Assembly (NCBI RefSeq): GCF_003627815.1
Contig: NZ_CP032698.1
Coordinates: 6,200,001-6,264,000, forward strand
Reading direction: 5' to 3'
Origin: Streptomyces hundungensis
Lineage (GTDB): Bacteria > Actinomycetota > Actinomycetes > Streptomycetales > Streptomycetaceae
DNA: 64,000 nucleotides
Shown here: one piece after another, positions 15,743-24,205 of the stretch
How positions within the stretch are numbered: position 1 is the first letter of the stretch
Layout: each line of letters starts with the position of its first letter
Made by a program: the position numbers and the translations under genes
The notes under the pieces: model-generated
What the model saw: the letters and a program-made list of their open reading frames with translations, nothing else
The model's database searches: none
What the model was told of the DNA's origin: nothing

Positions 15743-16537
15743 ATGAGCGGTGTCATGAAGCGTATGGGAATGATCTTCCGCGCGAAGGCGAACAAGGCCC
15801 TTGACCGGGCCGAGGACCCTCGCGAGACCCTCGATTACTCGTACCAGAAGCAGCTTGAGCTGCTCCAGAAGGTACGCCGGGGCGTCGCCGACGTGGCGAC
15901 CTCCCGCAAGCGTCTTGAACTACAGCTCAACCAGTTGCAGAGCCAGTCCTCCAAGCTGGAGGACCAGGGGCGCAAGGCCCTCTCGCTGGGCCGCGAGGAC
16001 CTGGCGCGCGAGGCCCTGTCCCGCCGTGCCTCGCTCCAGCAGCAGGTCACCGACCTGGAGACGCAGCACCAGACGTTGCAGGGCGAGGAGGAGAAGCTCA
16101 CCCTCGCGGCCCAACGGCTCCAGGCCAAGGTCGACGCCTTCCGCACCAAGAAGGAAACTATCAAGGCCACCTACACGGCGGCCCAGGCCCAGACCCGGAT
16201 CGCCGAGTCCTTCTCGGGCATCTCCGAGGAGATGAGCGACGTGGGCCTCGCCATCCAGCGGGCCGAGGACAAGACCGCGCAGCTCCAGGCGCGGGCCGGC
16301 GCGATCGACGAACTGCTCGCCTCCGGCGCCCTCGACGACCAGTCGGGCCTCGCCAAGGACGACATCCAGACCGAGCTCGACCGGCTGTCCGGTGGTACGG
16401 ATGTGGAGCTGGAGCTCCAGCGGATGAAGGCCGAGCTCATGGGCGGCGGATCCGCCGGGAAGCAGGCCATCGAGGGCGGCGCCACCACCCCGCAGGACCA
16501 GGCCCCGCAGCAGAGCCCGCGCTTCGACAAGCAGTGA
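15743..16537 (+). CDS. pspA: PspA/IM30-family membrane stress protein
   Basis: 264 residues from ATG 15743 (MSGVMKRMGMIFRAKAN), with GAAGGGGG upstream; an ATG at 15755 is an alternative. The protein is almost wholly coiled coil, from DYSYQKQLELLQKVRRGVAD through the long middle helices to ELELQRMKAELMGG, as expected of PspA/Vipp1, which build ESCRT-III-like assemblies on damaged membranes. The N-terminal amphipathic helix (KRMGMIFRAKANKALD) is present. The Gln/Pro-rich tail after about residue 240 is extra and disordered. The next gene encodes its partner PspAA, then a two-component system follows. Confidence 0.94.
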   Translation: MSGVMKRMGMIFRAKANKALDRAEDPRETLDYSYQKQLELLQKVRRGVADVATSRKRLELQLNQLQSQSSKLEDQGRKALSLGREDLAREALSRRASLQQQVTDLETQHQTLQGEEEKLTLAAQRLQAKVDAFRTKKETIKATYTAAQAQTRIAESFSGISEEMSDVGLAIQRAEDKTAQLQARAGAIDELLASGALDDQSGLAKDDIQTELDRLSGGTDVELELQRMKAELMGGGSAGKQAIEGGATTPQDQAPQQSPRFDKQ

Positions 16538-16556
16538 CGAGCGGCAGGAGACGTTC

Positions 16557-16835
16557 ATGATCGTCCGGATCATGGGGGAGGGGCAGGTGAAGCTGGCGGA
16601 CAGCCACTTCACCGAGCTCAACAAGCTCGACGACGAGCTCCTCGAACAGATGGAGAGCGGCGACGAGCAGGGCTTCCGCCAGACCCTGGGCGCGCTGCTC
16701 GACGCGGTGCGCCGCCTGGGTACGCCCCTGCCCGACGACGCCCTCGAACCGTCCGAGCTGATCCTTCCGGGCCCGGACGCCAGTCTGGACGAGGTCAGGG
16801 ACATGCTCAGCGACGACGGGCTCATCCCGGGCTGA
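16557..16835 (+). CDS. pspAA: PspA-associated protein PspAA
   Basis: 92 residues, 19 bases after pspA. The sequence MIVRIMGEGQVKLAD, LNKLDDELLEQMESGDEQGF, LGTPLPDDALEPSELILPGPD and LDEVRDMLSDDGLIPG fits the PspAA family, small acidic proteins encoded next to PspA in actinobacteria and archaea. It has no membrane part. It presumably binds PspA and modulates its assembly or its link to signalling. The start is fixed by the short intergenic gap. Confidence 0.88.
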   Translation: MIVRIMGEGQVKLADSHFTELNKLDDELLEQMESGDEQGFRQTLGALLDAVRRLGTPLPDDALEPSELILPGPDASLDEVRDMLSDDGLIPG

Positions 16836-16865
16836 CGGGGGCGGGCCCCCGGACCCTTACGGTAG

Positions 16866-18095
16866 GTGCCCGTGACCCCCATCGACCGCGCCCGGCCCTG
16901 GCTCAGGGCGCATCCGCTGGCCCTGGACGCCGCCCTCGCCGTCGGCGTCCTGATCTGCATGGTCATCGGGTCCTTCGCCGACCCGCACGGCCCCAACGGG
17001 CCCACCTTCGGCACCCGTACGCCGGGTCCCCGCTCGCTCGTCCTGATGACGCTGGGCGCCGGCGCCCTCGTGCTGCGGCGCCGCGCGCCCATGGCCGTGC
17101 TCGCCTGCACCACCGCGCTCGCCGCGGTGGAGCTCGCCCTCGGCGCGCCGCCCGCGCCCGTCGCGATGAGCGCGGTCGTCGCCCTCTTCACCGTCGCGGC
17201 CCATACCGACCGGCCCACCACCTACCGGGTCGGCCTGCTCACGATGGTCGTGCTCACCGGCACGGCCATGCTGTTCGGCGTCCCGCCCTGGTACTCCCAG
17301 GAACACCTGGGCGTCTTCGCCTGGACCGGCATGGCCGCGGCCGCCGGAGACGCCGTCCGCAGCCGGCGTGCCTTCATCCACGCCATCCGGGAGCGCGCCG
17401 AGCGGGCCGAGCACGGCCGCGAGGAGGAGGCCCGGCGCCGGGTCGCCGAGGAGCGCCTGCGGATCGCCCGCGACCTGCACGACGTGGTGGCCCACCACAT
17501 CGCCCTGGTCAACGTGCAGGCCGGTGTCGCGGCCCACGTCATGGACAAGCGGCCCGACCAGGCCAAGGAGGCCCTCGCCCACGTACGCGAGGCCAGCCGC
17601 TCCGCACTGGACGAACTCCGCTCCACCGTCGGCCTGTTGCGCCAGTCCGGGGACCCCGCCGCCCCCACCGAACCCGCCCCCGGCCTCGCCGTCCTGGACG
17701 ATCTGCTGGCCGGCTTCCGGCGCGCGGGGCTGCCCGTGGAGCTCGCCCGCACCGACGAGGACCCGCTGCCCGCCTCCGTCGACCTCGCCGCCTACCGGGT
17801 CATCCAGGAGGCGCTCACCAACGTACGCAAGCACGCGGGCCCCGGCGCCAGGGCCGAGGTGAGCGTCGTACGGGTCGGTCCGAACACCGAGATCACCGTC
17901 ATCGACAACGGCACAAGCACCGGCGCCGCGGACGGCGACGGCGGCGGCCACGGCCTGCTCGGGATGCGCGAGCGCGTCACCGCCCTCGGCGGCAGCTGCA
18001 CCGCGGGCCCCCGCTACGGCGGCGGTTTCCGCGTCCAGGCGATACTGCCGGTCAAGGCCGCGGAGACCGGGGCCACGGGGGAAGGCACGTCATGA
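16866..18095 (+). CDS. NarL-family sensor histidine kinase
   Basis: 409 residues from GTG 16866; a second GTG at 16872 is equally possible. Four or five hydrophobic segments fill the first 165 residues with almost no outside loop, so the signal is probably read in or at the membrane. The HisKA_3 box is RIARDLHDVVAHHIALVN, the phospho-His being in LHDVVAHH, and the ATP domain shows VIQEALTNVRKHAG and GHGLLGMRERVTALGG. The pair with the next gene overlaps as ATGA. Position right after pspA-pspAA suggests a role in envelope stress, though this kind of kinase is common and the link is inferred. Confidence 0.92.
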   Translation: MPVTPIDRARPWLRAHPLALDAALAVGVLICMVIGSFADPHGPNGPTFGTRTPGPRSLVLMTLGAGALVLRRRAPMAVLACTTALAAVELALGAPPAPVAMSAVVALFTVAAHTDRPTTYRVGLLTMVVLTGTAMLFGVPPWYSQEHLGVFAWTGMAAAAGDAVRSRRAFIHAIRERAERAEHGREEEARRRVAEERLRIARDLHDVVAHHIALVNVQAGVAAHVMDKRPDQAKEALAHVREASRSALDELRSTVGLLRQSGDPAAPTEPAPGLAVLDDLLAGFRRAGLPVELARTDEDPLPASVDLAAYRVIQEALTNVRKHAGPGARAEVSVVRVGPNTEITVIDNGTSTGAADGDGGGHGLLGMRERVTALGGSCTAGPRYGGGFRVQAILPVKAAETGATGEGTS

Positions 18096-18781
18096 CCATC
18101 AAGGTGGTACTCGCCGACGACCAGGCGCTGCTGCGCTCGGCCTTCCGCGTCCTGGTCGACTCCGAGCCGGACATGGAGGTCGTGGGCGAGGCGGCCGACG
18201 GCGCCGAGGTCGTCGACGTGGTCCACCGGACGCTGCCGGACGTCGTCCTGATGGACATCCGGATGCCCGGCACCGACGGCCTGGCCGCGACCCGCGCCAT
18301 CACCGCCGACCCCGCCCTCGCCTCCGTCCACGTGGTGATGCTGACGACCTTCGAGGTCGACGAGTACGTGGTGCGGTCGCTGCGGGCGGGTGCCTCGGGC
18401 TTCCTCGGCAAGGGCGCCGAGCCCGAGGAGCTGCTCGGCGCGATCCGGATCGCCGCGGCCGGCGAGGCCCTGCTCTCCCCGGCCGCGACCAAGGGCCTGA
18501 TCACCACCTTCCTTGCCCAGGGCGGCAGTTGGGACGCCGGCGAGGAGGAGTCGCGGCGGTACGGCGAGCGGCTCGCCGCCCTGACCGTGCGCGAGCGCGA
18601 GGTGCTGGTCCAGGTCGCGGGCGGCCACTCCAACGACGAGATCGCCGAGCGGCTCACCGTCAGCCCGCTCACGGTCAAGACCCACGTCAACCGGGCGATG
18701 GCCAAATTGAGCGCCCGCGACCGCGCCCAACTGGTGGTAATCGCCTACGAATCGGGCCTTGTCCGCCCACGGGTGGAGTGA
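18092..18781 (+). CDS. NarL/LuxR-family response regulator
   Basis: 229 residues, translated by ATGA overlap with its kinase. The receiver domain has VVLADDQALLRSAF (acidic pocket), VVLMDIRMPGTDGL with the phospho-Asp, LTTFEVDEYV and FLGKGAEPEEL with the conserved Lys. A linker of about 40 residues leads to a LuxR helix-turn-helix: LTVREREVLVQVAGG, NDEIAERLTVSPLTVKTHV. It will bind DNA as a dimer after phosphorylation. Targets are unknown; the RND pump gene 207 bases downstream and the pspA genes are the obvious candidates. Confidence 0.94.
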   Translation: MTIKVVLADDQALLRSAFRVLVDSEPDMEVVGEAADGAEVVDVVHRTLPDVVLMDIRMPGTDGLAATRAITADPALASVHVVMLTTFEVDEYVVRSLRAGASGFLGKGAEPEELLGAIRIAAAGEALLSPAATKGLITTFLAQGGSWDAGEEESRRYGERLAALTVREREVLVQVAGGHSNDEIAERLTVSPLTVKTHVNRAMAKLSARDRAQLVVIAYESGLVRPRVE

Positions 18782-18988
18782 CGGGTGGAGTGCGGCGTAC
18801 TGCGGCTGCGGTATGCGCGGGATAAGGAAAGGGACCTGGGAGCGAGGCATTGACCCCGCCCCATGGCCGAGGGTTGTAGGTGGGGGCCGGGTCTTCCCGG
18901 GTGATGCGCCGCGTGATCGCGGGCCGGTCCCGCCTGCCCCTCCTGCCTCGTACCGCCGCTCGCACGCCACAGAAGAGAGACCCCACCC

Positions 18989-21900
18989 ATGTCCTGGCTG
19001 TCCAGATTCAGCCTCGCACAGCGGGCCCTGATAGGCCTGATGTCGATCGTCGCGATCGTCTTCGGGGCGATCGCCATTCCGCAGCTCAAGCAGCAGTTGC
19101 TGCCCACCATCGAACTGCCGATGGTGTCGGTGCTCGCCCCCTACCAGGGCGCGTCCCCCGACGTGGTCGAGAAGCAGGTCGTCGAGCCGCTCGAAAAGAA
19201 CATCAAGGCCGTCAGCGGAGTCAAGGGCATCACGTCCACGGCGTCCGAGGGCAACGCCGTCATCATGGCGACCTTCGACTTCGGCACCGGTACGAAGCAG
19301 CTCGTGGCCGACATCCAGCAGGCCGTCAACCGCTCCCGCACCCAGCTCCCCTCCGAGGTCGACCCGCAGGTCGTGGCCGGTTCCACCGACGACATGCCGA
19401 CCGTGGTGCTCGCGGTGACCTCCGACAAGGACCAGCAGGCGCTCGCCGACCAGCTGGACCGTACGGTCGTGCCGGTCCTGGAGGACATCAAGGGCGTCGG
19501 CCGCGTCAGCGTCGACGGCGTCCAGGACCTCCAGGTGAACGTGGTGCCCGACGCGAAGAAGCTCGCCGAGGCCGGCCTCACCACCATGACGCTCGGCGAC
19601 GCCCTCAAGGCGGGCGGCGCGACGATACCCGGCGGCTCGTTCTCCGAGGACGGCAAGAGCCGCACCGTCCAGGTCGGCGCCCCCTACACCTCGCTCCAGC
19701 AGATCCAGGACCTGCGGATCAAGCCGCAGCAGGGCGCCCCGGTCCGCCTCGGTGACATCGCCACGGTCACGCAGGTGCCCGCGAAGCGGGTCTCCATCAC
19801 CCGCACCAACGGCAAGCCCAGCCTCGCCGTGATGGCCACCATGGACCACGACGGCAGCGCCGTCGCGATCTCCCAGGCCGTCAAGGACAAGCTGCCCGAC
19901 CTGAAGAAGGACCTCGGCGCGGGCGCGGAGCTCACCGTCGTCTCGGACCAGGGCCCCCAGGTCTCCAAGGCCATCTCCGGCCTGACCACCGAGGGCGCGC
20001 TCGGCCTGCTCTTCGCGGTGATCGTGATCCTGCTGTTCCTCGCCTCGATCCGCTCCACCCTGGTGACCGCGGTCTCCATCCCGCTCTCCGTGGTCCTCGC
20101 GCTGATCGTGCTGTGGACGCAGGACCTCTCCCTGAACATGCTCACGCTCGGCGCGCTGACGATCGCGATCGGCCGGGTCGTCGACGACTCGATCGTGGTC
20201 CTGGAGAACATCAAGCGCCACCTCGGCTACGGCGAGGAGCGCCATGAGGCGATCCTGACGGGCGTCAAGGAGGTGGCCGGCGCGGTGACCGCCTCGACGC
20301 TCACCACCGTCGCGGTCTTCCTGCCGATCGCCTTCGTCAACGGCATGGTGGGCGAGCTCTTCGGCTCGTTCAGCCTCACCGTCACCGCGGCCCTGCTGGC
20401 CTCGCTGCTCGTCTCGCTGACCGTCGTCCCGGTCCTGTCGTTCTGGTTCCTGCGCGCGCCGAAGGCGATCGCGGGCATCGACCCGGACGAGGCGCGCCGC
20501 AGGGCCGAGGAGAAGGAGAACAAGTCCCGCCTCCAGCGGGTGTACGTCCCGGTGCTCCGCTTCGCGACCCGCCGCCGCCTCACCAGTGTGCTGCTCGCGG
20601 TCGTCATCCTGATCGGCACCTTCGGGATGGCCGGGCTGCTCAAGACCAACTTCTTCGACCAGGGCGAGCAGGACACCCTGTCGATCAAGCAGGAGCTGGA
20701 GCCGGGCACCAGCCTGGACGCGGCGGACGCCGCCTCCAAGAAGGTCGAGCAGATCCTCGCCGGTGACCCGGCGGTCAAGAGCTACCAGGTCACCGTCGGC
20801 TCCTCCGGCTTCATGGCGGCCTTCGGCGGCGGCACCGGCGCCAACCAGGCCTCGTACACCGTGACGCTCAAGAGCGCGGGCGACTACGACAAGGCGCACG
20901 ACCGGCTGGAGGCGGCCCTCAAGAACCAGCCGGGCAACCCCGCGATCTCCTCCGGCGGCGGCTTCGGCAGCCAGAACCTGAGCGTGGTCGTCAAGGCGGC
21001 CGACGGCGACGTGCTGAAGAAGGCCGCGGAGCAGGTGCGTCAGGCCGTCGCGGGTCTCAAGGACGTCAGCGACGTGCAGAGCGACCTGGCGCAGAGCGTG
21101 CCCCGCGTCTCGGTGCAGCCCAACGCCAAGGCGGCCGACGCGGGCTTCAACCAGACCACCCTCGGCATGGCCGTCGCCCAGCAGGTGCGCGGCACCCAGG
21201 TCACCAAGGCGATCATGGGCGACTCCGAGCGGGACGTCTACATCACCTCGCCCAACCCGGCCACCACCGTGGACCAGCTCAGGAGCCTCTCCCTCGGCCC
21301 GGTCAAGCTCGGTGACATCGCCGAGGTGAAGCTGGTGCCCGGCCCGGTCTCGATGACCCGGATCGACGGCGCCCGCTCGGCGACCATCACCGCCAAGCCG
21401 GTCGGCGACAACACCGGCAAGGTCAGCACCGACCTCCAGGCCAAGATCAAGGACCTGAAGCTGCCGGCCGGCGCCACCGCCTCCATCGGCGGTGTCTCCT
21501 CGGACCAGTCGGACGCGTTCAAGAACCTGGGCCTGGCGATGCTGGCGGCGATCGCGATCGTCTTCATGCTCCTGGTCGCGACGTTCAAGTCCCTCATCCA
21601 GCCGCTGATCCTGCTGGTCGCCATCCCCTTCGCGGCCACCGGCGCGATCGGCCTGCTCATCATCACCGACACCCCGATGGGCGTCCCCGCGATGATCGGC
21701 ATGCTGATGCTGATCGGCATCGTGGTGACCAACGCGATCGTCCTGATCGACCTGATCAACCAGTACCGCAAGCAGGGCCTCGGCGTGGTCGAGGCGGTCG
21801 TCGAGGGGGGTCGCCACCGGCTCCGCCCGATCCTGATGACGGCACTGGCGACGATCTTCGCGCTGCTCCCGATGGCGCTCGGCATCACGGGCGAGGGCGG

Positions 21901-22105
21901 CTTCATCGCCCAGCCGCTCGCGGTGGTGGTGATCGGCGGCCTGGTCACCTCGACGCTGCTGACCCTGCTCCTGGTGCCGACCCTCTATGCGATGGTCGAG
22001 CTCCGCAAGGAGCGCAAGGCGAAGAAGAAGGCGGCCAAGCGCGCCAAGAAGGCAGGGGCCGCCGAGGCGTCGGACTCCGACGACCGCGAGCCGGCCAACG
22101 CCTGA
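18989..22105 (+). CDS. RND-superfamily (HAE1/AcrB-like) efflux transporter
   Basis: 1038 residues in the duplicated RND plan: helix 1 (ALIGLMSIVAIVFGAIAIP), a large outer domain with LLPTIELPMVSVLAPYQG, a helix bundle with TIAIGRVVDDSIVVLENI (the Asp-Asp proton-relay motif), a second outer domain, and a final bundle with LMLIGIVVTNAIVLIDLI. The size and the YQGASPDVVEKQVVEPLE motif fit AcrB-type drug pumps rather than MmpL lipid transporters. Gram-positives have no TolC partner, so export would end outside the membrane. The tail is Lys-rich (KKKAAKRAKKAG). It may be controlled by the two-component system just upstream. A four-copy repeat and terminator follow. Confidence 0.92.
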   Translation: MSWLSRFSLAQRALIGLMSIVAIVFGAIAIPQLKQQLLPTIELPMVSVLAPYQGASPDVVEKQVVEPLEKNIKAVSGVKGITSTASEGNAVIMATFDFGTGTKQLVADIQQAVNRSRTQLPSEVDPQVVAGSTDDMPTVVLAVTSDKDQQALADQLDRTVVPVLEDIKGVGRVSVDGVQDLQVNVVPDAKKLAEAGLTTMTLGDALKAGGATIPGGSFSEDGKSRTVQVGAPYTSLQQIQDLRIKPQQGAPVRLGDIATVTQVPAKRVSITRTNGKPSLAVMATMDHDGSAVAISQAVKDKLPDLKKDLGAGAELTVVSDQGPQVSKAISGLTTEGALGLLFAVIVILLFLASIRSTLVTAVSIPLSVVLALIVLWTQDLSLNMLTLGALTIAIGRVVDDSIVVLENIKRHLGYGEERHEAILTGVKEVAGAVTASTLTTVAVFLPIAFVNGMVGELFGSFSLTVTAALLASLLVSLTVVPVLSFWFLRAPKAIAGIDPDEARRRAEEKENKSRLQRVYVPVLRFATRRRLTSVLLAVVILIGTFGMAGLLKTNFFDQGEQDTLSIKQELEPGTSLDAADAASKKVEQILAGDPAVKSYQVTVGSSGFMAAFGGGTGANQASYTVTLKSAGDYDKAHDRLEAALKNQPGNPAISSGGGFGSQNLSVVVKAADGDVLKKAAEQVRQAVAGLKDVSDVQSDLAQSVPRVSVQPNAKAADAGFNQTTLGMAVAQQVRGTQVTKAIMGDSERDVYITSPNPATTVDQLRSLSLGPVKLGDIAEVKLVPGPVSMTRIDGARSATITAKPVGDNTGKVSTDLQAKIKDLKLPAGATASIGGVSSDQSDAFKNLGLAMLAAIAIVFMLLVATFKSLIQPLILLVAIPFAATGAIGLLIITDTPMGVPAMIGMLMLIGIVVTNAIVLIDLINQYRKQGLGVVEAVVEGGRHRLRPILMTALATIFALLPMALGITGEGGFIAQPLAVVVIGGLVTSTLLTLLLVPTLYAMVELRKERKAKKKAAKRAKKAGAAEASDSDDREPANA

Positions 22106-22117
22106 CCGGGCCACGCG

Positions 22118-22177
22118 TGACGAAGGTCCGCGCCTGACGAAGGCCCAGGCATGACGAAGGCCCAGGCATGACGAAGG
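22118..22177 (+). repeat. Four-copy 17-bp tandem repeat after the RND gene
   Basis: TGACGAAGG begins at 22118, 22135, 22152 and 22169, an exact 17-base period; the middle units are CATGACGAAGGCCCAGG. The last copy merges into the left arm of the terminator at 22173, so the array looks like duplications of the terminator foot. Confidence 0.9.
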
Positions 22178-22206
22178 CCGCCCCCCCGTCGAGGGGGGCG
22201 GCCTTC
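22173..22206. terminator. Strong terminator between RND gene and nadA
   Basis: GAAGGCCGCCCCCC at 22173-22186 pairs with GGGGGGCGGCCTTC at 22193-22206 with a six-base loop. It lies between convergent genes and reads as a terminator on both strands. Confidence 0.9.
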
Positions 22207-22223
22207 CGTCGTGTTCCGCGCGG

Positions 22224-23429
22224 TTACGGCAGCGCCAGCATCCGCTCAAGAGCCAGCTTCGCGAAGCTCTCGGTCTCCCGGTCGACCTGGATCTGGTTGA
22301 TCACCTTGCCGTCGGCGAGCGACTCCAGGGTCCACACCAGGTGCGGCAGGTCGATGCGGTTCATGGTCGAGCAGAAGCAGACCGTCTTGTCGAGGAAGAC
22401 GATCTCCTTGTCCTCGGCGGCGAACCGGTTGGCCAGGCGCCGCACCAGGTTCAGCTCGGTGCCGATCGCCCACTTCGAGCCGCGCGGGGCGGCTTCCAGG
22501 GCCTTGATGATGTACTCCGTCGAGCCGACGTAGTCCGCCGCGGCCACCACCTCGTGCTTGCACTCGGGGTGCACGAGGACGTTCACGCCCGGGATCCGCT
22601 CGCGCACGTCGTTCACCGAGTCCAGCGAGAAGCGGCCGTGCACCGAGCAGTGCCCGCGCCACAGGATCATCTTGGCGCCCCGCAGCTCCTCGACGGTGAG
22701 CCCGCCGTTGGGCTTGTGCGGGTTGTAGAGCACACAGTCCTCCAGCGACATGCCGAGGTCGCGCACCGCGGTGTTGCGGCCCAGGTGCTGGTCCGGCAGG
22801 AAGAGCACCTTCTCGCCCTGCTCGAAGGCCCAGTTCAGGGCGCGCTCGGCGTTGGAGGAGGTGCAGATGGTGCCGCCGTGCTTACCGGTGAACGCCTTGA
22901 TGTCGGCCGAGGAGTTCATGTACGAGACGGGAACGACCTGCTCGGCGATGCCGGCCTCGGTCAGTACGTCCCAGCACTCGGCGACCTGCTCGGCGGTGGC
23001 CATGTCGGCCATCGAGCAGCCCGCGGCGAGGTCCGGCAGGACGACCTTCTGGTCGTCCCCGGTCAGGATGTCCGCCGACTCGGCCATGAAGTGCACACCG
23101 CAGAACACGATGTACTCGGCCTCGGGCCGGGCGGCCGCGTCCTTGGCGAGCTTGAACGAGTCGCCCGTCACATCGGCGAACTCGATGACCTCGTCGCGCT
23201 GGTAGTGGTGCCCGAGGATGAAGACCTTGTCCCCGAGCTTCGCCTTGGCCGCGCGGGCGCGCGCCACCAGGTCCGGGTCGGAGGGCGAAGGCAGGTCGCC
23301 GGGGCACTCCACGCCGCGCTCGCTCTTGGGGTCGGCCTCGCGGCCGAGCAGGAGCAGCGCGAGCGGCGTCGGCTGGACGTCGAGCTCGACGCGGCCGGCG
23401 AGGTCCTGACGGGGCTGGGCGGTGGTCAC
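22224..23429 (-). CDS. nadA: Quinolinate synthase
   Basis: 401 residues from GTG 23429, which has an AAAGGG site upstream. NadA condenses iminoaspartate with dihydroxyacetone phosphate to quinolinate for NAD synthesis and needs a 4Fe-4S cluster. Visible marks are VFILGHHYQRDEV, IVFCGVHFMAESADIL, LPDLAAGCSMADM, SNAERALNWAFEQG, LVHPECKHEVVAAAD and KTVCFCSTMNRIDLPHL; the last, HPEC and FCGVHF motifs hold the cluster cysteines. This is the long actinobacterial type. No nadB or nadC follows in this window, so the gene stands alone, divergent from erpA, which encodes an iron-sulfur carrier. Confidence 0.97.
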   Translation of the reverse strand: MTTAQPRQDLAGRVELDVQPTPLALLLLGREADPKSERGVECPGDLPSPSDPDLVARARAAKAKLGDKVFILGHHYQRDEVIEFADVTGDSFKLAKDAAARPEAEYIVFCGVHFMAESADILTGDDQKVVLPDLAAGCSMADMATAEQVAECWDVLTEAGIAEQVVPVSYMNSSADIKAFTGKHGGTICTSSNAERALNWAFEQGEKVLFLPDQHLGRNTAVRDLGMSLEDCVLYNPHKPNGGLTVEELRGAKMILWRGHCSVHGRFSLDSVNDVRERIPGVNVLVHPECKHEVVAAADYVGSTEYIIKALEAAPRGSKWAIGTELNLVRRLANRFAAEDKEIVFLDKTVCFCSTMNRIDLPHLVWTLESLADGKVINQIQVDRETESFAKLALERMLALP

Positions 23430-23732
23430 GTCACGCACCCTTTCTGTTCCTGAGCAGTGCGGCGGAGCCGCTCCAGTGGAGCCGGTGTGGTGCACCGGGG
23501 GTTTTCGTCTAAATGACGCTATCTATCATAACTGCTTCACGTCACTTTGACGATGGCCATAACGTCGATGTGACGCACCCGGCCCCCGTCCCTCTCCGCC
23601 CCCGGTTGTCCCCAGGCCTTTCCCCGCTTGCGCCCACGTGTGCGAGCATGAAAGAGAAGACCCGGAATGAATCCGGGGCCCCGCCGGTTGCAACCGTCGG
23701 CAAGCAGTCCGTACAACCCGGGAGAGAAGCAG
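23430..23732. promoter_or_regulatory. Divergent nadA/erpA intergenic region with palindrome
   Basis: About 300 bases without a gene. One stretch near 23515-23575 is much less G+C-rich than the surroundings. It contains the palindrome CGTCACTTTGACG (23540-23552). On the minus strand a TATGAT hexamer at 23525-23530 could be the nadA -10 box, which would put the palindrome over its -35 region. The erpA side has a clear GGAGAG ribosome site but no promoter I can name. Confidence 0.4.
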
Positions 23733-24089
23733 ATGTCCGTATCGGACGAGACCACCACCGTGAGCGACGGCATCCTCCTGTCCGACGCCGCCGCGGCCAA
23801 GGTCAAGGGCCTTCTTGAGCAGGAGGGCCGGGACGACCTGGCGCTGCGCGTCGCCGTTCAGCCCGGTGGCTGCTCCGGCCTGCGCTACCAGCTGTTCTTC
23901 GACGAGCGCTCGCTCGACGGCGACGTCGTCAAGGACTTCGACGGCGTCAAGGTCGTCACCGACCGCATGAGCGCCCCGTACCTGGGCGGCGCCTCGATCG
24001 ACTTCGTCGACACGATCGAGAAGCAGGGCTTCACGATCGACAACCCGAACGCGACGGGTTCCTGCGCCTGCGGCGACTCCTTCAGCTAA
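23733..24089 (+). CDS. erpA: ErpA/HesB-type iron-sulfur cluster insertion protein
   Basis: 118 residues from ATG 23733, preceded by GGAGAG. A-type carriers hand Fe-S clusters to apo-enzymes. The three ligand cysteines are present in GGCSGLRYQLFFDE and the C-terminal GSCACGDSFS. ILLSDAAAAKVKGLLEQEGRDD forms the usual first helix. Divergence from nadA makes sense because quinolinate synthase needs a 4Fe-4S cluster. A strong hairpin closes the gene. Confidence 0.95.
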   Translation: MSVSDETTTVSDGILLSDAAAAKVKGLLEQEGRDDLALRVAVQPGGCSGLRYQLFFDERSLDGDVVKDFDGVKVVTDRMSAPYLGGASIDFVDTIEKQGFTIDNPNATGSCACGDSFS

Positions 24090-24107
24090 GCCTCGCGGCA
24101 GTCGAAA

Positions 24108-24141
24108 GGCGGGTGCCCCCCCGATCTCGGGGGCACCCGCC
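24108..24141. terminator. Terminator after erpA
   Basis: GGCGGGTGCCCCC (24108-24120) and GGGGGCACCCGCC (24129-24141) form a 13-bp perfect stem with an 8-base loop, followed by TTCG. Confidence 0.9.
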
Positions 24142-24205
24142 TTCGTCATGTCCACAGCGGTCCGGACGTCCACAGCCGTCCGGCCGGCGCCACTTCTTCC
24201 CGGCG

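Noticed and set aside
18014..22249. A 1411-codon open frame on the minus strand, opposite the RND pump gene.
   Set aside because: It is a by-product of high G+C codon usage. It reads as low-complexity Arg/Glu/Gly/Asp text without domains, while the plus-strand frame encodes a complete RND transporter.
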